From Mucilaginibacter gossypiicola (GTDB taxonomy: Bacteria > Bacteroidota > Bacteroidia > Sphingobacteriales > Sphingobacteriaceae): DNA of 64,000 nucleotides. Of this stretch, positions 16,265 through 25,269 are shown piece after piece. A program made the translations under genes and the position numbers. The notes under the pieces were generated by a model. That model did not search any database. It worked only from the letters and a program-made list of their open reading frames with translations, and was not told the origin of the DNA. Location: contig NZ_FOCL01000001.1 of assembly GCF_900110105.1 (NCBI RefSeq), positions 496,001 through 560,000 on the forward strand, read 5' to 3'. Positions within the stretch are counted from its first letter, which is position 1. Each line of letters opens with the position of its first letter.

Positions 16265-16304
16265 CCTTATTGCTCAAATCTGTATTGATATTTGAGCAAT
16301 AAGG
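16265..16304 (+). terminator. Perfect 15-bp hairpin just upstream of the J-domain gene
   Basis: CCTTATTGCTCAAAT, a 10-base loop, and ATTTGAGCAATAAGG form an uninterrupted 15-bp stem. No T-run follows (CCTTTG comes next), and the J-domain start codon is only 9 bases beyond. It could end the upstream transcript weakly, or it could act as a 5' structure that limits translation of the next gene. Confidence 0.5.
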
Positions 16305-16313
16305 CCTTTGAAT

Positions 16314-17240
16314 ATGAATGTAGAGAAATCCAATTTGGAAAACATAAAGGAAATGTTTTTGGATAGCGAAAACGATTATCCTTTTCTTTCATCTTTTGTG
16401 TATCGTTTTTTAGGGTATTCAAGGCATAGCAATTTTAAACGTGATATGAATAAACCTATCTTCTATAAAAATCTTTTATTCACTGATGACACAACATTAA
16501 AAGTGAATAAAAGAGCGGGAGAGGTTTTTTATTTAGATCGCGTTATTTTTTATCGGCTTGCCATAAAAAAATATCCACACTTAAGTGAGCTCAGTGAGTT
16601 TTACGCCAGTTATAAATTGCGGTTTTATAAAAGTAAAATATTTAATTTTTCGACGTACAAAGAGCGCAAGATTAGATTTTTTACATGGTTTTCCCGCTTT
16701 CGGACTAACCCTAAGTATCAATTATACGTCCATAACCTTAATACTATGTCGTTTGCGGTGGCTATTGATTATGATGTGTTTGATACTTATAAAGCTTATT
16801 GGACTGGTTTTTCAAACGCCGGGCGTGCCGAGTTTTCAGAAAATTACACTTTTGGCATTAAATATCCCTATGTTGTTTTTGATAGTCTTGAACATCGTGT
16901 ACGCTGCCAGTATTTAAAGTTTATGCAGTATTGTTACGATACTTTGCCATTAACAGACCTGCAAAAAGCATTTTATAAGATTTACTATGAACTTGTAGAA
17001 GAATTGATTGAAAGGCAGAAGGAAATCGACATTAAAGCAGGGGCACTTAAAATTACAGCTGACACAGATCCTGAACTGGCAGCCAAAATGAAAACACTAT
17101 ATCGGAAAGCGGCTTCATTGTGCCATCCTGATAAAGGAGGCGATCAGGAGGTTTTCAAAAAATTAAATAATGCTAACGAGAAAGGAGATTTTATTACAAT
17201 CGAAAAAATTCATAATAGCTTAACAAAGAAGAAAAAATAA
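16314..17240 (+). CDS. Phage accessory protein with C-terminal J-domain
   Basis: A 308-residue protein (ATG at 16314; a TTG two codons earlier is less likely). The first 210 residues are rich in F, Y, K and R with no recognised fold. They are followed by a helix-rich link and a C-terminal J-domain: LYRKAASLCHPDKGGDQEVF with HPD at 271-273. The domain continues with NANEKGD and a closing helix. J-domains stimulate DnaK/Hsp70, so the protein probably borrows the host chaperone; some phage and viral proteins do this for replication or assembly. The HPDKGGD form resembles viral T-antigen J-domains in sequence only. Codon use is markedly A/T-rich compared with the tail genes, a sign of separate origin. 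A perfect hairpin lies immediately upstream. Confidence 0.65.
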   Translation: MNVEKSNLENIKEMFLDSENDYPFLSSFVYRFLGYSRHSNFKRDMNKPIFYKNLLFTDDTTLKVNKRAGEVFYLDRVIFYRLAIKKYPHLSELSEFYASYKLRFYKSKIFNFSTYKERKIRFFTWFSRFRTNPKYQLYVHNLNTMSFAVAIDYDVFDTYKAYWTGFSNAGRAEFSENYTFGIKYPYVVFDSLEHRVRCQYLKFMQYCYDTLPLTDLQKAFYKIYYELVEELIERQKEIDIKAGALKITADTDPELAAKMKTLYRKAASLCHPDKGGDQEVFKKLNNANEKGDFITIEKIHNSLTKKKK

Positions 17241-17242
17241 AA

Positions 17243-17271
17243 GCCCCGGAAGTTTCGACGCTGCCCGGGGC
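17243..17271 (+). terminator. GC-rich hairpin after the J-domain gene
   Basis: GCCCCGG and CCGGGGC pair across a 15-base loop two bases after the stop codon. There is no T-run, so it is a weak terminator or a 3' stabilising structure. Confidence 0.45.
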
Positions 17272-17307
17272 CTAATGAACCATTAACCAACAAAGATTAA
17301 AAAGATC

Positions 17308-17535
17308 ATGAGCGAATATAACGAAAAAGAGGCGCAAAACGCGCGCGAGATACTTGAAATGGATTTGAAAAGCCTTTTAAGCGATGAAAACGGCCCCAAC
17401 ACTATAGTTGATACCTTATTGGATTTGCTGGAGCATAGCAAAATTGAGCCAATGCCTGCACAATCGGCCGCTATATTCAGGCTGATAAGGTTTTTAAACT
17501 ATGCGCAGCATGTACAACTGCTAACCTGCCATTAA
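17308..17535 (+). CDS. Small acidic helical protein, unknown function
   Basis: A 75-residue acidic protein (MSEYNEKEAQNAREILEMD) predicted to be almost all helix, with leucine-rich segments (TIVDTLLDLLEH; FRLIRFLNYAQHVQLL). It has no signal, membrane or metal-binding features. It lies between two hairpin terminators, so it is probably a single-gene transcript within the prophage accessory region. I do not recognise a family. Confidence 0.45.
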   Translation: MSEYNEKEAQNAREILEMDLKSLLSDENGPNTIVDTLLDLLEHSKIEPMPAQSAAIFRLIRFLNYAQHVQLLTCH

Positions 17536-17539
17536 CGTG

Positions 17540-17560
17540 AGCCCTCCGGGGCTTTTTTTA
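17540..17560 (+). terminator. Intrinsic terminator
   Basis: AGCCC, a short loop, and GGGCT followed by seven T, starting 4 bases after the preceding stop codon. Confidence 0.8.
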
Positions 17561-17606
17561 TGCATCTTTATTTTATTTTACTAATTTTGTTAGTAAATTG
17601 GGTGAT

Positions 17607-17906
17607 ATGAGCGATGATAAAAAGTACACTTTCCGTAAAATGTATTTTCAAGTAGAAAACGATAGAGTGATACAGGATAACGTTGGGGCAACCAATGTTT
17701 ACCAGCGAAAGGAAGATGCCATTAAAACATGGCGCGATTATACCCGGTTAACACCTTACTACTGGGAGAAAGGCAAGCCACAAATAAAACGCGAAGTTGT
17801 TGGCTTTTACCTGGTACACGAAAGCCTTTTTGAGGAAATACTAAAGAGGTATACCAAACAGGTTATTGATGCTTCGGAAGAGGGCGGCATTAACCACTCA
17901 CAGTAA
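17607..17906 (+). CDS. Small phage protein, unknown function
   Basis: A 99-residue protein starting MSDDKKYTFRKMYFQVEND at the ATG at 17607; an upstream in-frame TTG is less convincing. A good -7 element, TAATTTTG, lies at 17582-17589, so the gene probably has its own promoter and a very short leader. The protein is soluble, mixed charge and rich in aromatic residues (KTWRDYTRLTPYYWEKGK). No domain is recognised. It sits alone between a terminator upstream and an AT-rich spacer downstream. Confidence 0.5.
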   Translation: MSDDKKYTFRKMYFQVENDRVIQDNVGATNVYQRKEDAIKTWRDYTRLTPYYWEKGKPQIKREVVGFYLVHESLFEEILKRYTKQVIDASEEGGINHSQ

Positions 17907-18099
17907 TATTAAATCCATAATTATTGCTTAAAAAACACTATTATTTTCGCGGCAATCTTCTATATTTTCACGAAGGTTATATGTACCATACCATTAAAAA
18001 TACATGTGAAAACATTTATCATTTTAAGAAATTTGATTTAGATTTAAATCCCCTGATTGATAGCTAATTATTTTTTTGACCCCCAAAACACCTTTCACA

Positions 18100-18345
18100 A
18101 TGATTGAACAATGCTCAAATTGCAATCAAAAACCGCCAATGGTTACCGGTTTACTTGAAGTTTATCGCCATGCAGATCCTATTCACATGATGGAATTGCT
18201 CAACCAACTCACACTTAATTCGGATCACCTGACAGACCGGGACAAAGTAGAGATTGGCCAGCTGCACCACTTACTCGCCGAAATAGCCCGACAGCGGGAC
18301 AATGACCTTACCGAAACCGTTCAATTACTTAAAATCCCCGCTTAG
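18100..18345 (+). CDS. Small protein with an N-terminal CxxC, unknown function
   Basis: An 81-residue protein. The ATG at 18100 (MIEQCSNCNQKPP) is preferred over an in-frame TTG at 18076. The CxxC plus following CN.. could bind metal only if paired with another protein, because no second CxxC is present. The rest is helical (ADPIHMMELLNQLTLNSDHL). The stop codon lies inside a bidirectional terminator shared with the convergent integrase. The 190-base AT-rich spacer upstream shows no clear gene. Confidence 0.5.
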   Translation: MIEQCSNCNQKPPMVTGLLEVYRHADPIHMMELLNQLTLNSDHLTDRDKVEIGQLHHLLAEIARQRDNDLTETVQLLKIPA

Positions 18346-18356
18346 GGGATTTTTTA
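18331..18356. terminator. Bidirectional terminator between convergent genes
   Basis: AAAATCCCC, a short loop, and GGGGATTTTTT. It overlaps the last codons of the 81-residue gene and lies one base from the integrase stop codon on the other strand. Confidence 0.85.
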
Positions 18357-18357
18357 T

Positions 18358-19551
18358 TTACAGGTTATTAAAGTTAGCCATCAGCACATCTTTGCGCTTT
18401 TCGCTCATTTTTACGTAAATCATGGTAGTGGCAATATCTGAGTGCCCCATTAACTCTTTAAGGGTGGCAACATCGCCGCCCATTTCAATAAACAGCGTTC
18501 CGAATGTATCGCGGCTAACGTGGAAGGTTAGGTTTTTGGTGATATTGGCTTTCTCCTGGATGAGTTTAAGTTTTTCGTTGCATGTGGGATCTGCTATTTC
18601 CTTAAACAATACTCCTTTCCTGCCCTCTACCAGTTTCAGAGCATAATCGGGGATCAGCATATTAATTTCTTTGCCATACCTTACAGCGCCTTTTAAAAGG
18701 CTCATTTTAAGCCGCCCGTTTTTGATCATGTTGCGGTGCAATTGGTGTGTATCGCTAATCCTGATGCCGGTATAGCAGCTAAACAAAAACTTGCGCAGCG
18801 TTTCCTGGCAAAGTTCATCCAATTCGCCGCTATCAAAAAGCTTTTTCAGCGCCTGTAATTCATGCTTTTCAAGCGATTCGCGATGTCCATCTTCATATTT
18901 AAATTTATAGCGCTCATAAGGATTTTGAATATCGAAACCGTCATCCTTAGCCTTTATAATATAAGTCCTGAACCGCGTATGCGTAGTACAAGCCGAATTA
19001 TGACTTAATGCCGGCACTTTTTTAGTGCGCATCCAGGTGTTAAACTTCACAACAAAATCAAAATTGATATCGCCCAGCAAAAGCACCTCATTGCCGCCCA
19101 AAAACTCAACTAAGCGATTATAGCTGGTAGTATGGTTTTTAGCCGTGGTGTCTTTTATAACGCCCTCGTTTTCCCAGTTATCCTGAGTTTGTTTCCAATA
19201 GGCCAAAAAGTTTTCCCGGTTATCGTAGTTTTCAAACTCGCGGGTAAACAAGCTTGTAGTAAGTGGCTTTTCGGCAGAAAAATAGCGCATAATGATCCGG
19301 TTAGCACGGCTTTTTGCTTCCGTTAAGATCATATTAACCCTGTCGGCATCCGTATCCCTGGCACTTCGTTTAGTGACACGCTCGGCAGCGGGATCAAAAA
19401 AAGCCTCCGGCCAGCTTTCCTTTAAATTGAACTCGCGTTTTACCCGGTCGATGATTACCCGCAAAAACAACCCTCGGGTATCATCAGACAATACCCTGTG
19501 GTGTAAAACCACCTTTGTAGAGATACTTTGTTTAAATTCCTTAGTAGTCAT
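18358..19551 (-). CDS. int: Tyrosine integrase of the prophage
   Basis: A 397-residue site-specific recombinase that inserts and excises the prophage. The catalytic set is complete: Arg264 in TGIRISD, His344 and Arg347 in HVSRDTF, His370 in MGHSDIATT, and nucleophile Tyr379 in MIYVKM. The N-terminal part has the SAM-like core-binding domain (LAYWKQTQDNWENEGV onward), as in Bacteroidota phage/transposon integrases. The start is placed at the ATG at 19551 (MTTKEFKQ). The frame stays open upstream for 70 codons, but those read through the repeats, the tRNA terminator and the tRNA itself, so they are not coding. It is transcribed away from tRNA-Lys. Five GGTGAAACA-like repeats lie upstream, likely arm sites or a binding array for a directionality factor. 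Confidence 0.92.
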   Translation of the reverse strand: MTTKEFKQSISTKVVLHHRVLSDDTRGLFLRVIIDRVKREFNLKESWPEAFFDPAAERVTKRSARDTDADRVNMILTEAKSRANRIIMRYFSAEKPLTTSLFTREFENYDNRENFLAYWKQTQDNWENEGVIKDTTAKNHTTSYNRLVEFLGGNEVLLLGDINFDFVVKFNTWMRTKKVPALSHNSACTTHTRFRTYIIKAKDDGFDIQNPYERYKFKYEDGHRESLEKHELQALKKLFDSGELDELCQETLRKFLFSCYTGIRISDTHQLHRNMIKNGRLKMSLLKGAVRYGKEINMLIPDYALKLVEGRKGVLFKEIADPTCNEKLKLIQEKANITKNLTFHVSRDTFGTLFIEMGGDVATLKELMGHSDIATTMIYVKMSEKRKDVLMANFNNL

Positions 19552-19555
19552 AATT

Positions 19556-19668
19556 GGTGAGACATTATTGCTTGCTGGTGAAACATGGTGAAATATCGGA
19601 GAAACAAAAATCAATAAACCCGCTTTTAGAGGCTGTTTTTGCCCGATAGGTAGATAGTTGGTGAAACA
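19556..19668. repeat. Five GGTGAAACA-like direct repeats between int and tRNA
   Basis: GGTGAGACA at 19556, GGTGAAACA at 19577, GGTGAAATA at 19587, GGAGAAACA at 19598 and GGTGAAACA at 19660, all in the same orientation. Spacings include 10-11 bases, about one helix turn. The location beside the presumed att core suggests integrase arm-type sites or excisionase sites. Confidence 0.6.
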
Positions 19669-19705
19669 AAAAACAGCCTTAATGATATATTCAAGGCTGT
19701 TTTTT
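19668..19705 (-). terminator. Terminator of tRNA-Lys, bidirectional form
   Basis: AAAAAACAGCCTT and AAGGCTGTTTTTT pair over 13 bp around a 12-base loop, ten bases beyond the tRNA 3' end. T-runs are present on both strands. Confidence 0.8.
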
Positions 19706-19715
19706 GTTTTTTGAG

Positions 19716-19750
19716 TGACCCCGGAGAGATTCGAACTCTCGACCCAATGA
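19716..19750. other. Inferred phage attachment core in the tRNA-Lys 3' half
   Basis: Phage integrases next to a tRNA normally recombine within the tRNA 3' end or T-loop. Here the T-arm and acceptor end lie on the integrase side. The matching direct repeat at the other prophage end would be left of the window, so the exact core cannot be drawn. Confidence 0.4.
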
Positions 19751-19788
19751 TTAAGAGTCATTTGCTCTACCAGCTGAGCTACGGAGTC
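19716..19788 (-). tRNA. tRNA-Lys (anticodon CTT)
   Basis: A full 73-base cloverleaf. The acceptor GACTCCG pairs with CGGGGTC (one G-T pair). The D-arm is GCTCAGCTGGTAGAGC, and the anticodon stem AATGA/TCATT holds loop CTCTTAA with CTT at positions 34-36. The T-arm is GAGAG-TTCGAAT-CTCTC. No CCA is encoded. It reads codon AAG. The 3' end faces the prophage integrase, and the terminator follows directly. Confidence 0.95.
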
Positions 19789-20052
19789 TTATACCTGATT
19801 TTGGTAGGGCTGCAAATATGCAAATTATTTTCTTTTAAGCTGTTAAAAATACCTTTTGTTAACAATTATTTTAATTAACGGATTGTAAAATCATTTAGGA
19901 TTGGTAGTAAACTTTTGTGAATTTACTCGGTATTTTTATGAATACCGGCCTTGCTAAATAGATTTAGTAGTAGTTTCATAACAAAATATCGATTTTCTTA
20001 TTGGAATTTCAACAAAAGCTACTTAAATTGTAAAACTTAACATCTACTCCTT

Positions 20053-20232
20053 ATGAAAAAAAGAAAATTACTCAAAATTAACAAGCTGCAGTATGAAAGC
20101 GTTGTTAAAGACTTTATCTCCCAAAATGGTTTAAATGTTCAATATTCTTATACTAAAGATCATTTTTATCTGTATAGTGACGAGTCGACAATCAATCAAC
20201 TCGAAACGCAGGCTATTGGCATAAACTTATAA
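20053..20232 (+). CDS. Small basic protein, unknown function
   Basis: A 59-residue protein of 60 codons starting MKKRKLLKINKLQYESVVKD. The basic N terminus is followed by a helix and then a beta-type second half (NVQYSYTKDHFYLYSDES). It ends just before a strong bidirectional terminator, consistent with a real short gene. There is no signal peptide, and the family is unknown. It is the first host-side gene right of the prophage. Confidence 0.5.
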   Translation: MKKRKLLKINKLQYESVVKDFISQNGLNVQYSYTKDHFYLYSDESTINQLETQAIGINL

Positions 20233-20245
20233 TAAATTTAAAATA

Positions 20246-20280
20246 AAAAGGTCCAGCAGTGTAATACTACCGGACCTTTT
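20246..20280. terminator. Bidirectional terminator
   Basis: AAAAGGTCC and GGACCTTTT pair over 9 bp across a 17-base loop. It serves the 59-residue gene on the plus strand and the ABC-F gene on the minus strand. Confidence 0.75.
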
Positions 20281-20296
20281 GAATATTTAATCTTTA

Positions 20297-21934
<1,638 letters not shown>

Positions 21935-22187
21935 CTAATTTGGCGCAAAAGTACGTTAAAATCTTCATTTTAACGATATCAGGTCCCGATATTATAAATG
22001 GGGAATTTTTTTGAGCAGCAATTTTCCCCACAATTTATTTCGTGGGCATACAATTACACAAAAATGATAATTGATGATAAACTAAAAGTGCGTTTAACGC
22101 GTTTTAAAGGAACATTTTACCAGTTATAGCATAATGGTACAGCCTTTGACTAACAAGTAATATAACAATTATTAAAAATATTTAACA

Positions 22188-22274
22188 ATGGTCATGGGAG
22201 CTTTAATTATAGGTTTAATTATCATCAATGTGGTAATAGCCATCAACAATACACACAAACGCAAAGTATATTAA
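22188..22274 (+). CDS. 28-residue single-span membrane peptide
   Basis: ATG at 22188, 28 codons plus TAA. The peptide is almost all hydrophobic (ALIIGLIIINVVIAI) with a short basic tail (NNTHKRKVY), the normal positive-inside form of bacterial small membrane proteins. It stands alone in the spacer between the ABC-F gene and the SRPBCC gene. Short hydrophobic ORFs arise by chance in AT-rich DNA, so conservation in relatives would decide. Confidence 0.4.
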   Translation: MVMGALIIGLIIINVVIAINNTHKRKVY

Positions 22275-22300
22275 TAAACTTTGCTGCAATGCTGCAGGAG

Positions 22301-22696
22301 TTAGCTTAAAACATTAAGCAAACTCTGTGTTTCATGGTCGGCCAATTTTTGGAGCGGACCAGATGCCAGCATTTTCATCATCATGCTAAGTTCTGCATTG
22401 ATGGTGAATAAAATATCAGTATGGTCGTTATTGAAAGATAACGACCATTTTAGTTCAAGATCAAAGGGAGGCTTCTCGGCAGGGATAATCCTTATGAGCT
22501 CATTCGCAATACGCTCATCAATTTTCAAAGCAAGTTTGGCCATATTCTGAATGCTGAAGCGTGCTTCATCCCTCGTAGATGTCCACTCCTGGATATTATC
22601 GGGCATTAGCTGCTTATGATTATTGAAATCGGCCAAAAAGTTGTAAACCTCTGTTAAAGGTTTGTTAATGCTTATAGAACTGGTAAATGTATTCAT
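22301..22696 (-). CDS. SRPBCC (START-like) family protein
   Basis: A 131-residue protein of the helix-grip fold that binds hydrophobic ligands. It opens with the family pattern of a first strand and then a long helix: FTSSISINKPLTEVYNFLAD and FNNHKQLMPDNI. Later strands include ELKWSLSFNNDHTDILFTI, and the C-terminal helix (LQKLADHETQSLLNVL) is typical. The ligand cannot be told from sequence. It lies downstream of pyrE on the same strand, 95 bases after its stop, and may be co-transcribed with it. Confidence 0.8.
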   Translation of the reverse strand: MNTFTSSISINKPLTEVYNFLADFNNHKQLMPDNIQEWTSTRDEARFSIQNMAKLALKIDERIANELIRIIPAEKPPFDLELKWSLSFNNDHTDILFTINAELSMMMKMLASGPLQKLADHETQSLLNVLS

Positions 22697-22791
22697 GAAC
22701 AGATATGAGATATTAGACGTGAGATTTGTGACAAATTATACGTTTGGTGAAAAATCAGCGTAATCATATAAATCAAAAAAACTCTGAGGTA

Positions 22792-23451
22792 TTAACTTGC
22801 AGCCATTTCGCCCCAGGTTGATGGGTTTTCGCGCCATTGTTTGAGCAGGTTTACATCTTTTTCATTAATGAATTGATGCTCTTCGGCGTATTTTATAAGG
22901 GCGTTATAGTTTGACAGGGTTACATAAGGGCAATTTGCCTGTTTGAAATTTTCATCGGCAATGTCAAAGCCATATGTAAATATAGCAGCAAGGCCGGCAA
23001 CGTCATAGCCTGCAGCACGTAAAGCTTCAACAGCTTGCAGGCTGCTTTTTCCGGTTGAAAGCAGATCTTCAATTACTACAACGCGTTTGCCTGAGGTAGT
23101 AGGGGCATCACCCTCAATCATGCTGCCGGTTCCATGTTCTTTAGGTTTTGAACGCACATAAATAAAAGGAAGACCTAACTCCTGTGCTACTAATGCACCT
23201 TGCGGAATGCCTGCAGTAGCTACACCCGCAATACAGCCAACCGAACCGAATTTGTCCTGAATAGCTGCAACTAATTGCTGCCTGATGTAGGTACGGATGG
23301 TTGGATGAGAAAGGGTAACGCGGTTATCGCAGTAAATTGGAGATTTCCAGCCCGATGCCCATGTAAAAGGATTATTGGGTTGTAATTTAATTGCTTTAAT
23401 TTGCAGCAGGAATTCGGCTACTTGTTGTTCGATCTCATTATTAGTAAACAT
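22792..23451 (-). CDS. pyrE: Orotate phosphoribosyltransferase
   Basis: A 219-residue enzyme that joins orotate and PRPP to make orotidine 5'-phosphate, the fifth step of pyrimidine synthesis. The PRPP-binding loop is VVVIEDLLSTGKSS (about residue 124-137). The N-terminal motif FTWASGWKSPIYCDNR and the FIYVRSKPKEHGTG loop are typical. The length is normal for the bacterial enzyme. Its ATG overlaps, on the opposite strand, the ATG of the NUDIX gene (23450), so each gene's promoter must lie inside its neighbour or at the shared start. Confidence 0.95.
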   Translation of the reverse strand: MFTNNEIEQQVAEFLLQIKAIKLQPNNPFTWASGWKSPIYCDNRVTLSHPTIRTYIRQQLVAAIQDKFGSVGCIAGVATAGIPQGALVAQELGLPFIYVRSKPKEHGTGSMIEGDAPTTSGKRVVVIEDLLSTGKSSLQAVEALRAAGYDVAGLAAIFTYGFDIADENFKQANCPYVTLSNYNALIKYAEEHQFINEKDVNLLKQWRENPSTWGEMAAS

Positions 23452-24088
23452 GGCTCAAAAATACAGAATTTATATTAACGAAAAGGTTATCCTGCTCACA
23501 GAATCTGAACCAAAGCATGCAGATAATTTTGAAAGGCTTGATGCAGAGACATTTGACCTTAAAATTATATATACCTGGATCCTCGCTAACCCCAACAAAT
23601 TGTTCTATATAAAAACAGCCAATGCTAAGGTGTATTTTAAAGCTGTTAAGAAAAACATTACACTAATTGAAGCGGCAGGCGGCCTGGTTATGAACACTAA
23701 GGGGCAATATTTATTCATTTATCGTAATGATAAATGGGATTTACCCAAGGGCAAAATAGAAAAAGACGAAAAGGTAAAAGAAGCCGCAGTACGTGAGGTA
23801 GAGGAGGAGTGCGGCATAAAAGTAAGCGAGCTGGGCGAAAAAATTTGTAAAACCTACCATGTTTATGTGAACCGTGGCGAGGTTGTACTTAAAAAAACAC
23901 ATTGGTTTGCAATGAAAAGCAAAGGCAAGGACAAATTAAAACCTCAAAAAGAAGAAGGTATTACTGATGTGCGCTGGTTTGAGCACCACCATATTGAACC
24001 GATAATTGAAAATACTTTTCCATCCATAATGGATGTGCTGCACGAACAAAAGCTTGTTACAAATAAGGTAATGCCTCTTTCGGAATAA
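23450..24088 (+). CDS. NUDIX hydrolase
   Basis: A 212-residue protein. The start at 23450 (MAQKYRIYINEKV) is chosen because the 25 codons upstream in frame are antisense to the start of pyrE. The Nudix box is complete: GKIEKDEKVKEAAVREVEEE, then CGI. It fits GX5EX7REUXEEXGU and coordinates the metal for diphosphate hydrolysis. An 80-residue N-terminal domain precedes it (YIKTANAKVYFKAVKKNITL), as in Bacteroidota DNA-mismatch/8-oxo-dGTP-like or diadenosine hydrolases. The substrate is not predictable. The last 32 bases overlap the convergent coaD gene. Confidence 0.88.
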   Translation: MAQKYRIYINEKVILLTESEPKHADNFERLDAETFDLKIIYTWILANPNKLFYIKTANAKVYFKAVKKNITLIEAAGGLVMNTKGQYLFIYRNDKWDLPKGKIEKDEKVKEAAVREVEEECGIKVSELGEKICKTYHVYVNRGEVVLKKTHWFAMKSKGKDKLKPQKEEGITDVRWFEHHHIEPIIENTFPSIMDVLHEQKLVTNKVMPLSE

Positions 24089-24518
24089 ATTGGCTTACAT
24101 CACCATTATAGCGGATAATTTCACGTACAATGGTTGAGCTTATGGACGAATAGCCCGGCTTGCTTACAATAAATATGCTTTCAATATCGGGTGCCAGCGA
24201 ATGGTTCATCTGGGCTATGGCTTTTTCGTATTCAAAGTCAGATACTGTACGGATCCCCCGGATCATGTAAGCCGCACCGATGCTTTTACAAAAATCTACA
24301 GTAAGACCTTCGTAGGCAATTACATGGATCCGTTCATCATGCTCAAAAACAGACCTGATCATTTGTTCACGCTGTTCAATTGTTAATAGCCCTTTCTTGC
24401 TGCTGTTTACGCCAATACCTATATAAAATTTATCAAACAGCTCAACAGATCGCTTTACGATATCAACATGCGCTTTAGTAATGGGATCAAATGAACCTGG
24501 AAACAGGGCTATCTTCAT
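24057..24518 (-). CDS. coaD: Pantetheine-phosphate adenylyltransferase
   Basis: A 153-residue enzyme for the penultimate step of coenzyme A synthesis: it transfers AMP from ATP to 4'-phosphopantetheine. The nucleotidyltransferase motif is present at the N terminus (GSFDPITKAHVDIVKR, T-x-x-H form), and the second ATP-binding motif SSISSTIVREI lies near residue 127. The normal length is about 160. It overlaps the NUDIX gene by 32 bases at the 3' end, a convergent arrangement. In Bacteroidota coaD often neighbours rsmD and DUF3822, which lie 1.5 kb to the right here. Confidence 0.95.
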   Translation of the reverse strand: MKIALFPGSFDPITKAHVDIVKRSVELFDKFYIGIGVNSSKKGLLTIEQREQMIRSVFEHDERIHVIAYEGLTVDFCKSIGAAYMIRGIRTVSDFEYEKAIAQMNHSLAPDIESIFIVSKPGYSSISSTIVREIIRYNGDVSQFIPKEALPYL

Positions 24519-24635
24519 GCAGTAAAATTAGTGAATAGTTAATTGGGTTATTAGTGAAAGATTATTTTTTTTGTGTTTCAATATCCATCGTGCTACCCGA
24601 AAAACGAACCGCTCACCCAATCAACCAAATCAACT

Positions 24636-25211
24636 TCAAACCAGAGCAGCTATCTGTGCATACTGCAAAAGCATGATAGTTTTAGCATCTTTTATTTCGC
24701 CGTTTTTGACCATCTGAAGAGCTTCACTGAATGGTAGCTCTAAAACTTCAATATGCTCATTTTCGTGAGCGAGACCGCCTCCTTCGCTCACTTTCATTTC
24801 TTTGGCATACTCAGCCACAAAAAAATAAAGGATTTCGGTAACTGACCCGGGCGACATATAAGCCTCGTAAACTTTTTTAACATCGGTTATTTTATATCCC
24901 GTTTCTTCTTCGGTTTCCTTGCGGATACAGTCTTTCGGATTATCCTTATCCAGCAAACCGGCACAACATTCAATCAGCATGCCGTCAGGGTTGCCGTTAA
25001 TGTACGTTGGTAGCCTGAATTGCCTGGTTAATATCACTGATGCCTGCGCTTTATTGTAAAGCAGGATGGTTGCACCATTGCCACGGTCATATGCTTCCCG
25101 ATGCTGTATCGATGTTTTTCCATTGCTTTCCGTAAACTCGTACGTTACTTTTTTTAATGTATACCAGTTGTTTGATAAAATATCGGTATTGAGGATTTTT
25201 ATATGATTCAT
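24636..25211 (-). CDS. nudK: GDP-mannose pyrophosphatase-type NUDIX hydrolase
   Basis: A 191-residue protein, the same length as E. coli NudK, and it shares the same sequence landmarks as I recall them. These are RQFRLPTYINGNPDGMLIE, CAGLLD, the Nudix box ending KETEEETGY, EAYMSPGSVTEILYFFVAEY and LELPFSEALQMVKNGEI. NudK hydrolyses GDP-mannose and related sugar nucleotides to limit or recycle them. It is divergent from the DeoR-type regulator at 25270, with a 58-base AT-rich spacer between, so that regulator could act on it. Confidence 0.85.
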   Translation of the reverse strand: MNHIKILNTDILSNNWYTLKKVTYEFTESNGKTSIQHREAYDRGNGATILLYNKAQASVILTRQFRLPTYINGNPDGMLIECCAGLLDKDNPKDCIRKETEEETGYKITDVKKVYEAYMSPGSVTEILYFFVAEYAKEMKVSEGGGLAHENEHIEVLELPFSEALQMVKNGEIKDAKTIMLLQYAQIAALV

Positions 25212-25269
25212 TTTGACTGATCATTTATGATTATTAATGATTATTTTTGATCGAATTAAAACAAATAAA

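Larger units (their letters stand above)
1..19750. mobile_element. Prophage, right-hand part (tailed phage), ending at tRNA-Lys
   Basis: Terminase, portal, tail, fibre and tape measure genes run rightward, followed by small accessory genes and a tyrosine integrase that points back into the element. The integrase lies directly against the 3' end of a tRNA-Lys gene, a classic phage attachment site. The left boundary is outside the window. The last 3-4 kb before the integrase is richer in A/T than the structural genes. No major capsid, protease, endolysin or replication gene was recognised in the visible part. The right boundary is inferred from the tRNA position and not from a visible pair of direct repeats. 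Confidence 0.88.

Noticed and set aside
19556..19668. A CRISPR-like array
   Set aside because: The repeats are only 9 bases, spacings are irregular and no cas genes are present.
18358..19761. Integrase read as a 467-residue protein starting inside the tRNA gene
   Set aside because: The first 70 codons pass through the tRNA, its terminator and the GGTGAAACA repeats; the ATG at 19551 gives a normal integrase length and N terminus.
23375..23449. 25 extra codons at the N terminus of the NUDIX protein
   Set aside because: They are antisense to the start of pyrE and read as a Cys/Ser-rich non-conserved segment; MAQKYRIYINEKV is the natural start.
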